Origin: Tenacibaculum singaporense
GTDB lineage: Bacteria; Bacteroidota; Bacteroidia; Flavobacteriales; Flavobacteriaceae
Direction: 5' to 3'
NCBI RefSeq assembly: GCF_003867015.1
Contig: NZ_CP032548.1
Coordinates: forward strand, 997,001-1,061,000
DNA length: 64,000 nt
Both the position numbers and the translations under genes were made by a program. This document shows, piece after piece, positions 11,139 through 19,084 of this stretch. Under the pieces are notes generated by a model. It ran no database searches. It was not told the DNA's origin and saw only the letters and a program-made list of their open reading frames with translations. How positions within the stretch are numbered: position 1 is the stretch's first letter; every line of letters starts with the position of its first letter.

Positions 11139-12230
11139 ATGTTTAAAAGAGATAAAAAACCAGAAGCTAATAACGTTCAAACAAAAGATAAAAAAAAGGA
11201 TTTGTTTATTCAGCCGAAGTTAGCATTTGGAAGAAAAGGAGATCAATATGAAGTTGAAGCAGATAATATGGCTGATAAAGTTGTAGGAAATAATAAGGAA
11301 GTTAATTCAATACAAAAAAAAGAAAATGAAGAAGAAATACAGCAAAAACCACTGGCTTCTGAAGTAACACCTTTAGTACAAAAAATGGAAACTACTGAAG
11401 ACGAGCACCCCGTTCAAAAGATGGAGGAAGAAGAAGCGGTACAGAGTAAAGAAGAGGAAGAAGCAGTACAATCGAAGTGCGATGATTGTGAAAAAGAAGA
11501 GAAAGTACAAAAGCAAGAAGAAGAGGAAGCTGTGCAGTCAAAAACGGAAAAATCTGCTTCAACAAAAAATAAATCTTCTTTTGAAAGTAAGTTAAAAAGA
11601 GGAAATGGAGGTCAAAAAATGGATGCACAAACACGAAGTGAAATGGAATCAGGTTTTGGAGCTGATTTTAACCATGTAAACATTCACAACGATTCAGAAG
11701 CAGCACAATTGAGTCGAGAAATAGGAGCACAAGCATTTACGCATGGAAACGATATCTATTTTAATAAAGGTAAATACAATCCAAACTCCAAAGAAGGAAA
11801 GCATCTGTTAGCACATGAGTTAACACATACAATTCAACAAAAAGGAATGGTGCAGAAGAAAATTCAAAAACTTTCTGATCCTGAATGTTCACCAACCCAT
11901 TCACTACCTCATAGAGGAAATTGTAGAAGTGGCTTTATTCATACGTGTTATTCAGAAACGTTTAAGCCATCCAGTAGTTCAGCTCTTAAAGGGGAGGTTT
12001 CAGTAAGTTATAATAGATCAGGAAGTACAGGACCAGAAGATTTTAGTGTGCAAGTATATAAGTGTGGTATGATATGGGATACTCGCATAGGAAGTAAAAG
12101 ATTAGGACCTAACATACCAGGTACATTAAATTTTTCTATAGCTAGTGTTACACCAGGAGATAGCTATTACATAAAAATCTATTCAAGATCTCATTTAAAG
12201 CTTGATGCAAACTACCGTATTTGGCAGTAA
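11139..12230 (+). CDS. DUF4157 protein with HELTH metallopeptidase motif, eCIS-associated
   Basis: This 363-residue protein has three parts. Residues 20-50 (FIQPKLAFGRKGDQYEVEAD) form the N-terminal motif common to DUF4157 proteins. Residues 80-136 are an acidic repeat region with units like EEEEAVQSK and VQKMEEEE and a CDDCEKEE segment. Residues 150-240 are the DUF4157 domain, with GFGADFNHVNIH, AFTHGNDIYF and zinc-binding HELTH at 226-230. The last 110 residues are beta-rich, with several cysteines, and I do not recognise them. DUF4157 proteins are often encoded in eCIS loci as cargo or cargo-loading partners; which applies here is unknown. The next gene starts 12 bases downstream. Confidence 0.85.
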   Translation: MFKRDKKPEANNVQTKDKKKDLFIQPKLAFGRKGDQYEVEADNMADKVVGNNKEVNSIQKKENEEEIQQKPLASEVTPLVQKMETTEDEHPVQKMEEEEAVQSKEEEEAVQSKCDDCEKEEKVQKQEEEEAVQSKTEKSASTKNKSSFESKLKRGNGGQKMDAQTRSEMESGFGADFNHVNIHNDSEAAQLSREIGAQAFTHGNDIYFNKGKYNPNSKEGKHLLAHELTHTIQQKGMVQKKIQKLSDPECSPTHSLPHRGNCRSGFIHTCYSETFKPSSSSALKGEVSVSYNRSGSTGPEDFSVQVYKCGMIWDTRIGSKRLGPNIPGTLNFSIASVTPGDSYYIKIYSRSHLKLDANYRIWQ

Positions 12231-12242
12231 AGACAATAAGTA

Positions 12243-15200
12243 ATGTTTAGAGCAAAACAAAATATAGCAAAACCTTCTAATCCTTCTTTAAAAAGTAAGG
12301 AAGCATCACCTTTTATTAAGCCAGAAATGAAGGTGATTAAACCTGAAAAAAAACAAGAGGAAGTTGCGCTAAAAGAACCTAAAAAAATAAAAAAAGGAGA
12401 TAGCCTTTCAACCAAAAAAGAAGAGTCAGTAACTCAAAAAGCATCGGTTTTAGAAATTTCTGAAAAAGAAAAAGTTGAAAAAAAAGAAGGAGGAGATAAA
12501 GTTGAGGTTCTCAAAAAAGGAATAGATAAACACTCTTTTAATGGTTTAAAGAATAGTACTAAAGAAGCAAGCGCTTCTGTGACACAACCGAAAAGTAATA
12601 ACACTACTCAAGTAAAAACAGAAGCTAAAGAAGGAAAAAAAGATAAAGAAGAAATCTCAGAAAAAGAAAAAAAAGAAGAAGGAGTAGTTAAAGAAAAGAA
12701 AATACCAAAAGCACCAACAAAGCCAGAAGATGATCCCGCTTTTCAACAACAAATAAAAAAAACAGAAAAGGTAAAAGAAGAAAAATCACAACATCCAGAT
12801 CCAGAAGCTAAGGTAGGTGAACAGCAGCAAGCAGGTCACCCATCAGCAGCTGTACAATCAGCTAAAAACGATCAGCAAGCACATGCAGATTCATTATCAG
12901 CAACCTCTGAAGAAGAAAAAAAGAGAGAGCCATTTACACCAGAATCGTTTAAAAAACTTTTAGAAAAGAATTTAGATGATTTAGAAAAGCAACTTCCTAA
13001 AAACTCAGAAGAAGCACAAGAGTTTAGAGATGAGAAGCCTATTCAAGGGATAAAAGAAAATATATCAGGTCAAGTTACAGCTGAAAGCGATAAGTTAGCA
13101 GGACCAATGAAATCTGAGGCAGATAAACCAGCTCCTGCTTCAGGGCAACCAACAGTAGAAGCTGTTCCATTACCTCCTACAAACTCAGGGAGTACCCCAA
13201 AACCATTAAATGCTAAAGCAGCAATTCCAAAACCTAAGACATCTCAAGAGATCTCAATGGAAAAAGAAAGTCAGTCATTAGATGATTATATGGCTGAAAA
13301 TAAGGTAACGGATGAACAATTAGCAAAATCTAATGAACCTAAATTTACAGGAGCTCTAGAAGAAAAGAACAATGCCCAAACCGAAGCAAAGTTAGCGCCA
13401 GTAAAGTATAGAAAAAAAGAACAAGTTCAGTTGGGGGTAGCCCAAAAAACAGCGACTGTAAATAGTAAAGAGGGATTAGATCAAATACAAACAGCTAAAG
13501 TATTGTCAGAGAATAATGTTTTAGCTAATCAAACGGAGAATAAAACAAGCGATAAAACAGAGCAAGAAAAAATATATGCCGAGTTTGAAGCAATTTATGA
13601 AGAGACAAAAAAGACAGTTACAGAAAGTTTAGAAAAACTCTCAGAAGATGTAGATAAAAAGTTTAGTGAAGAAGCAGAGAGCGCTCAAAAAACCTTTGAA
13701 GAAAATGTTGAAGATGGCTTAGGCGAAATTTATGGATGGACAGTAATAGATGATTGGATTTTTGGTGAAGATACGGAAGCTATAGATAAATTATTTAGAG
13801 TTGAAAAAGCAAAGTTTATTAGTAAAATGAACTCGGTTCTAGATGATATTTCAATCATCATAGCTGATGGGTTGAACGGGGCTTTAGATGCTATTGCAGA
13901 AGGAAAGAAAAAATCAAAAGAAAAATTTGACAGTTTAGACGAGTCGCAAAAGAAATTGGCGGAAGATGCATATAGCGACTTTAATGACCAGTATGCAGAT
14001 TTAGAAGATACTGTTTATGAAAAACAGGAAGAATTAGCGGCTGATTTAGCACAGTCATACAAAGAAAATGTTGATAGTTTACAAGAAAAGTTTAATGAAA
14101 TAAAAGAAAGCGTAAGTGCCGGTTGGATTGGTGCTGCGTTAAATGCATTAGCTGGTGTTATAAAAACTATTTTAAAAATAAAGGATATGCTGCTTAATCT
14201 ACTAGCGGCAGCTGTAAGTGCAATAGGAGCTATAATTTCTGACCCAATAGGGTTTTTAAGTAATCTAATACAAGGGGTCAAACAAGGTTTTGTTGATTTT
14301 GGGAACAATATCAAAAAACACATGATTAAGGGAGTAATAGAATGGCTTACAGGTTCACTAGGTAATGTAGGTATTACTTTACCAGATAATTTATTTAGTC
14401 TTTCAGGAATATTCAGCTTAGTAACTCAAATGTTAGGATTGACATGGGATTATTTTAGGAGTAAAGCAGTAAAATTATTAGGAGAACCCGTAGTTGCTGG
14501 TATGGAAAAAGCTGTTGAAATTTTTCAGATAGTTAGAAAAGATGGCGTAATGGGGCTTTGGGAGTATATAAAAGAACAGTTTAGTAATCTCAAAGAAATG
14601 GTTATGGATGCCATTCGAGATATGATAATCACCAAAGTTATTGAAGCGGGTATAAAATGGGTTATGGGCTTGTTAAGTCCAGCAGGAGCTTTTGTAAAAG
14701 CAGCGATGATGATTATAGATATTGTAAAGTTTTTTGTTGAAAGGGCAGCACAAATATTTGAATTAGTTACTGCATTTATAAATAGTATTAAAGCATTAGC
14801 AGAAGGAAATGTTAAAGCTGTAGCAAAAGGTATCGAAACTGCTTTAGCCAAAGCAATACCAGTATTAATAGGGTTTTTAGCTGCTTTGGTTGGAGTAACG
14901 GGGCTCACTGGGAAAATCCAAAAAATAATTAAAAAAGTTAGAAAGAAAATTGACAAAGCCATTAATAAAGTTATTAAAAAGGCTAAAAAAATATTTAATA
15001 AGATTTTAGGGAAAAAGAAACCCAAAAAGGGGCATGCAAAAAAGATAAAAGATGATAATAAAAAGCAAAAACCAGCAAAATTAACAGCAAAAGATAAAGC
15101 GAAACATAAAAAGATTGTAGGTAAGATAGAAAAGAAATTAGGAGAAAAAGCAAAAAAAGGAGAACCGTTTGATAAGTTTTATACAAGAAAAAAGAAAGAA

Positions 15201-16529
15201 GCTAAAACCCTAGAAAATAAATACCAACCACAATTAAAAAAAGGAATAAATTTAGATATAAAGTTTAATGCATTAGCTAAAGATAAAGAAGATAACGATG
15301 TAGATATTAAAATTAAAATAGCACCTAATGATACTACTGGTAAGGTACAAGCAAAAGGAGATGAAAAGGATAATTTACCGTTGTTAGATCAATACTTAAA
15401 TAAAAAGGTGGTAGATAAAGAAGGTATTCCATTAGAGTCTTTTACCAAAGCATTAAAAACAGATATTAATAAAATAGACAAGAAACAAGTTTATATTCTT
15501 GATAAGAGAAATTCTAGCTATAAGTTTAGAACAGGAAAAGGATTTGGTTCATATCCTAATATATACATTGAAAGTGATGGAGCTGAAGAAGGAGTCTTAA
15601 AAAAAGGAAAATCCAAGTCTTACAAACCAGCACATGGAAACTTTATTCCAGATGAAATGGAATTAACGGAAAAGAATGGAGTATATACAGCCAAATATAA
15701 GACAAAAAGAGCTGGAGATGCAAAGGAAGCAAAAGCAGGAGAAGATAGTCCAACATTTGAGATAAATATCACTTTTGACGAGGCTATAAAAGGTATTTCA
15801 GACAAAGTACAAACTAGAAAAGTAAAAGGATTCAATTTGTCAAGTAAGCCAGATGGAATTGGAAGAGGAAAATGGGATGGAGGATCAGCAGGAAAAGATG
15901 GTACTCCAGGATTTGATAATGCTCATATAATTGGAGATCAATTTGGAGGTTCAGGAGTTAATTCGGCAATGAATATTTATCCATCATCACCAATGTATAA
16001 TCAAAAAGAAATGGCACATGTTGAGAATAAATTGGCCTCTTTCTTCAAATCTAGAGGAACAAACTTTAATATGGAAGTTACTGCAAAAATAAAGGATGAT
16101 GCAAATGTTAACAATCAACTAAAAGGAGTTTTAGATACGGAATTCGGTAAAGACAATAAAGGGAAGAAAAAGGTAGACGAGAAAATTAAAACAAAGGCGA
16201 AAAGCACTTTGACAAAGGCTTTACAACAAGCTATGACTATGGATATTGATAACTTACCAGGTCAGTTTTTAAATACTACATACAAATCAAAGGGGATTGC
16301 TTCTAAAGACGATACAGAGGTAGAAGGAGATAATCTACAAACAACTGGTGTAGAAATGGAAAAAGACAAACGATATGATAAAGACAAATACAAAAAACTA
16401 GGAAGTGATTTCTCTAAAAATGTAGCAGGTACAGAGCTATCTATTGGGACCGATCAGGGTTATGATGCATCTATAGAAAATTATAAAGCAAAATTTGCTA
16501 ATGACGGAACGAAAAAAAAGAAATTATAA
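12243..16529 (+). CDS. Large eCIS effector with hydrophobic core and C-terminal nuclease-like domain
   Basis: This is a 1428-residue polymorphic-toxin-like protein. Residues 1-430 are Lys/Glu/Pro-rich and probably disordered. Residues about 440-625 are coiled coil. Residues about 625-900 form a long alternation of hydrophobic and amphipathic helices (GWIGAALNALAGVIKTI, MGLLSPAGAFVKAAMM, ALAKAIPVLIGFLAALVG), a block I know from other DUF4157/eCIS-linked proteins. Residues 900-960 are very Lys-rich. The C-terminal domain carries FDNAHIIGDQFGGSG (1224-1238) followed by an Asn-rich strand and KEMAHVENKL, resembling DNA/RNA non-specific endonucleases of the His-Me finger type with His1228 as catalytic candidate. 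The role as injected nuclease is inferred. No immunity gene is apparent next to it. Confidence 0.72.
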   Translation: MFRAKQNIAKPSNPSLKSKEASPFIKPEMKVIKPEKKQEEVALKEPKKIKKGDSLSTKKEESVTQKASVLEISEKEKVEKKEGGDKVEVLKKGIDKHSFNGLKNSTKEASASVTQPKSNNTTQVKTEAKEGKKDKEEISEKEKKEEGVVKEKKIPKAPTKPEDDPAFQQQIKKTEKVKEEKSQHPDPEAKVGEQQQAGHPSAAVQSAKNDQQAHADSLSATSEEEKKREPFTPESFKKLLEKNLDDLEKQLPKNSEEAQEFRDEKPIQGIKENISGQVTAESDKLAGPMKSEADKPAPASGQPTVEAVPLPPTNSGSTPKPLNAKAAIPKPKTSQEISMEKESQSLDDYMAENKVTDEQLAKSNEPKFTGALEEKNNAQTEAKLAPVKYRKKEQVQLGVAQKTATVNSKEGLDQIQTAKVLSENNVLANQTENKTSDKTEQEKIYAEFEAIYEETKKTVTESLEKLSEDVDKKFSEEAESAQKTFEENVEDGLGEIYGWTVIDDWIFGEDTEAIDKLFRVEKAKFISKMNSVLDDISIIIADGLNGALDAIAEGKKKSKEKFDSLDESQKKLAEDAYSDFNDQYADLEDTVYEKQEELAADLAQSYKENVDSLQEKFNEIKESVSAGWIGAALNALAGVIKTILKIKDMLLNLLAAAVSAIGAIISDPIGFLSNLIQGVKQGFVDFGNNIKKHMIKGVIEWLTGSLGNVGITLPDNLFSLSGIFSLVTQMLGLTWDYFRSKAVKLLGEPVVAGMEKAVEIFQIVRKDGVMGLWEYIKEQFSNLKEMVMDAIRDMIITKVIEAGIKWVMGLLSPAGAFVKAAMMIIDIVKFFVERAAQIFELVTAFINSIKALAEGNVKAVAKGIETALAKAIPVLIGFLAALVGVTGLTGKIQKIIKKVRKKIDKAINKVIKKAKKIFNKILGKKKPKKGHAKKIKDDNKKQKPAKLTAKDKAKHKKIVGKIEKKLGEKAKKGEPFDKFYTRKKKEAKTLENKYQPQLKKGINLDIKFNALAKDKEDNDVDIKIKIAPNDTTGKVQAKGDEKDNLPLLDQYLNKKVVDKEGIPLESFTKALKTDINKIDKKQVYILDKRNSSYKFRTGKGFGSYPNIYIESDGAEEGVLKKGKSKSYKPAHGNFIPDEMELTEKNGVYTAKYKTKRAGDAKEAKAGEDSPTFEINITFDEAIKGISDKVQTRKVKGFNLSSKPDGIGRGKWDGGSAGKDGTPGFDNAHIIGDQFGGSGVNSAMNIYPSSPMYNQKEMAHVENKLASFFKSRGTNFNMEVTAKIKDDANVNNQLKGVLDTEFGKDNKGKKKVDEKIKTKAKSTLTKALQQAMTMDIDNLPGQFLNTTYKSKGIASKDDTEVEGDNLQTTGVEMEKDKRYDKDKYKKLGSDFSKNVAGTELSIGTDQGYDASIENYKAKFANDGTKKKKL

Positions 16530-16541
16530 AATAAGGTAATT

Positions 16542-17882
16542 ATGTACATACAGGTAGATCAAATAAATAAAATAGGAGTATTTAAAGTACTACAAGATTT
16601 TATTACCAATAGAATTGATAGTGAATTTAATGGGTATAAGCAACCAAATTTTGAATTAAACTACAATGGAGTACCTTCTCCTGTGATTGCTTTTATGAAT
16701 GATAAAAATTTAGTAACTGAAGATGTTATTCTATTACTACTGGCTTTTGTACCTCACATGTTTCCAAATTTTTTAAACAATATCATAAGTGAGTTTTTGC
16801 CACAAGGAGGTGAGTTTCCAGAGTTTGGAGGAGTAAAAGGGAAAAATCATAGAGGAATTATACCTACAGGTGAAACTGCCCTATATATTTTAGGAGGTAA
16901 TGATTTTGCTTCAAGAGAAAGAGGTTTACAATTTATTTTAAGTGAAAGTAAATTGTTTAGAGATAAGGTGTTGAGAATTGAAAAGCAACTTGAAGATGAG
17001 CCTTTAATGAGTGGTAAACTAATTTTGGCAGAGGAATATGTACACTTGTTTTTAACAGGGAAAGAATTAAAACCACAAATGAGTCAAAATTTTCCTGCAA
17101 GTTTAATTACTACAGATTTAGAGTGGGAAGATTTAGTATTACAAGAAAAAACATTGAACGATGTTAAAGAAATAGAAAACTGGTTAGCATATAAAGAGAT
17201 ACTGTTAAATGATTGGGGAATGAAAACAAAAATAAAACCCGGATATAGAGTTTTGTTTTGTGGAATTCCAGGAACAGGAAAAACACTAACAGCTAGTTTA
17301 CTTGGAAAATACACAGGTAAAGATGTTTACAGAGTAGACTTGTCAATGGTTGTTTCAAAATTCATAGGAGAAACAGAAAAAAACTTGTCCAAATTATTTG
17401 ATAAATCCATTAACCAAGATTGGATTTTATTTTTTGATGAAGCCGATTCAATTTTTGGTAAAAGAACAAATGTAAGAGATGCTCATGATAAATATGCTAA
17501 CCAAGAAGTCTCTTATTTATTACAGCGAATAGAGTCGCATCCAGGACTAATTATTTTGGCTTCAAATTTTAAAAACAATATTGATACAGCTTTTACCAGA
17601 CGTTTTAATAATATTATAGAGTTTGAAGCTCCTGGTTATACAGAAAGATTAATGTTATGGGAAAATAACTTACCAGATAACGTTGAATTAGAAGATACTG
17701 TAAGCGTAGAAGAGTTAGCTAAGAAATTTAGTTTAACAGGTTCTAATATAGTGAACATTATTCAATATGCATGTTTACAAACTATTGCTAATAAGAAAGA
17801 AAGGATACAAAAACAATATTTAATAGAAGGTATTAAGAGAGAATACACAAAAGAAGGAAAAACAATTAATATCAAACTTTAA
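16542..17882 (+). CDS. eCIS AAA+ ATPase (Afp15-like)
   Basis: This 446-residue protein has an N-terminal domain ending around residue 120 (FVPHMFPNFLNN, GEFPEFGGVKGKNHRG, TGETALYILGG), typical of the ATPase encoded in Afp/PVC clusters. The AAA+ core follows: Walker A GIPGTGKT at 241-248, Walker B ILFFDEAD at 295-302, an NVRDAHDKYANQE segment, a sensor 1 strand (LIILASN) and an arginine-finger region TAFTRRFNN. In the Afp system the homologue is needed for correct particle assembly and is cytoplasmic. It lies 12 bases after the effector gene and 11 bases before the peptidase gene, so it belongs to the same operon. Confidence 0.9.
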   Translation: MYIQVDQINKIGVFKVLQDFITNRIDSEFNGYKQPNFELNYNGVPSPVIAFMNDKNLVTEDVILLLLAFVPHMFPNFLNNIISEFLPQGGEFPEFGGVKGKNHRGIIPTGETALYILGGNDFASRERGLQFILSESKLFRDKVLRIEKQLEDEPLMSGKLILAEEYVHLFLTGKELKPQMSQNFPASLITTDLEWEDLVLQEKTLNDVKEIENWLAYKEILLNDWGMKTKIKPGYRVLFCGIPGTGKTLTASLLGKYTGKDVYRVDLSMVVSKFIGETEKNLSKLFDKSINQDWILFFDEADSIFGKRTNVRDAHDKYANQEVSYLLQRIESHPGLIILASNFKNNIDTAFTRRFNNIIEFEAPGYTERLMLWENNLPDNVELEDTVSVEELAKKFSLTGSNIVNIIQYACLQTIANKKERIQKQYLIEGIKREYTKEGKTINIKL

Positions 17883-17893
17883 AAAGAGAAATA

Positions 17894-18715
17894 ATGAAAA
17901 CAATCAATAATATAAATGGTATTCCTCTACATTATGCCAGATTAACGAATCACCCTTATGGAACAAGAGGAGAGCAACGTAATTTTTCAATTGATGAAAG
18001 TTTTTTAAGTATTTTAGAAAATGCACTTCAAGAAGTTTTTGAGCATTGTCCTTTAGGGATACCTGAAGTAATTACAACTGCAGGAATTTTTGTTGATAAG
18101 CCAGGGCAACACGGACATGGAAAAGCATTTGATTTAGATGCTGTTTTTTGGAGTGATGAAACCTTAGTTACAACTAATTTTATTCATCAAAAAGAGTTAT
18201 ATCTTGGAATAGAGTCCTTTTTAAGAAAGTACTTCGGTATTGTATTAAACTATTATTATCCAAACCATAAAGATCATTGGCATGTTGATACGAGTGTACC
18301 TGTTGATTATAATGAAACATCAAAATCAGAAACACTGTATTTGCAATTAGTTTTAAAGCATATATATAAAGAAGAAATTTTGGTAGACGGTATTTGGGGA
18401 AGACAAACTTCAGGAGTAGTAAAAGAAGTTTTTGAAAGATTAGGAATCAATACACCTATAACTACAAAAGCAAACTATATAAAGTTTTTAGATATAACAG
18501 GAAAAATTGCATTTAAGTTATATGAAGAAAATATTTCTCCTAAACACTTATTAAGTAACTTAACAGAAGTAATTGAAAATTTACCACAACAAAACAAAAT
18601 AGCAGTTAGAGAAGCACTCAATAGTTTTATAAATCACGAAGAAACAGCAACATGGTTGGGCGATTTTGAAGAAAATCATAATTTGGATGCTATTGTAGAA
18701 GAAATTACAGCCTAA
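17894..18715 (+). CDS. Extensin-like/M15-type cell-wall peptidase at the end of the eCIS operon
   Basis: This 273-residue protein contains HGHGKAFDLDAVFW (His73-Trp86) and KDHWHVD (126-132), the metal-binding pattern of M15-type D-Ala-D-Ala peptidases and the extensin-like C domain. Residues 140-185 (VDGIWGRQTSGVVKEVFERL) look like a peptidoglycan-binding repeat. No signal peptide is visible, so export is unexplained: the protein could be carried by the injection system, or reach the wall on cell lysis to help particle release. Both options are inference. It is the last gene of the operon; the next gene is convergent and ends five bases away. Confidence 0.7.
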   Translation: MKTINNINGIPLHYARLTNHPYGTRGEQRNFSIDESFLSILENALQEVFEHCPLGIPEVITTAGIFVDKPGQHGHGKAFDLDAVFWSDETLVTTNFIHQKELYLGIESFLRKYFGIVLNYYYPNHKDHWHVDTSVPVDYNETSKSETLYLQLVLKHIYKEEILVDGIWGRQTSGVVKEVFERLGINTPITTKANYIKFLDITGKIAFKLYEENISPKHLLSNLTEVIENLPQQNKIAVREALNSFINHEETATWLGDFEENHNLDAIVEEITA

Positions 18716-18719
18716 AGCT

Positions 18720-19076
18720 TTATTTGGAAAACTGATTTTTAAACCAAACCTTTTTCCAGGTTCTTTTTAGAATTAAGAACGTAACATTTTCGGTATACCT
18801 ATCAATATCGTTAGATTCAGTAATTTGTGAGTCTTTTTCAGAAACATCTATACGATATAAAAGATTAGTATAAGAATTAAAATCATGTAAAATTAATTCC
18901 TTTACTGATTTTTGAAGTTTCTCTTTTAACTCTGAAGGGGTGTTATTTGCAGAAAAATCTAAATCAATTCCAGTTAAACTAAAATCTTTGTTAAGTTGAA
19001 CTATAAGTTGTTTATATAACTTTTGGCTAGCTACATTGGTTAATAAATCGATGCTGTTTTGATAACTAGGTAGCAT
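18720..19076 (-). CDS. Conserved-looking hypothetical protein downstream of dnaE
   Basis: This 118-residue protein has no signal peptide, no obvious catalytic motif and a predicted mix of helices (DLLTNVASQKLYKQLIVQLN) and strands (TLLYRIDVSE-like). The C-terminus TFLILKRTWKKVWFK is basic and aromatic. It starts eight bases after the dnaE stop codon on the same strand, so it is probably co-transcribed with dnaE, and it converges with the end of the eCIS operon. Its close spacing to dnaE and normal codon use support a real gene. I do not recognise the family and assign no function. Confidence 0.7.
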   Translation of the reverse strand: MLPSYQNSIDLLTNVASQKLYKQLIVQLNKDFSLTGIDLDFSANNTPSELKEKLQKSVKELILHDFNSYTNLLYRIDVSEKDSQITESNDIDRYTENVTFLILKRTWKKVWFKNQFSK

Positions 19077-19084
19077 TTTGGTTA

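Noticed and set aside
11392..11634. Long minus-strand frame opposite the DUF4157 repeats
   Set aside because: It is a shadow of the acidic repeat region (Glu codons give Leu and Phe on the other strand) and has no independent support.
13000..16500. Separate immunity gene inside or just after the effector
   Set aside because: The effector frame is continuous and the next gene, 12 bases on, is the AAA+ ATPase; no extra small gene fits between them.
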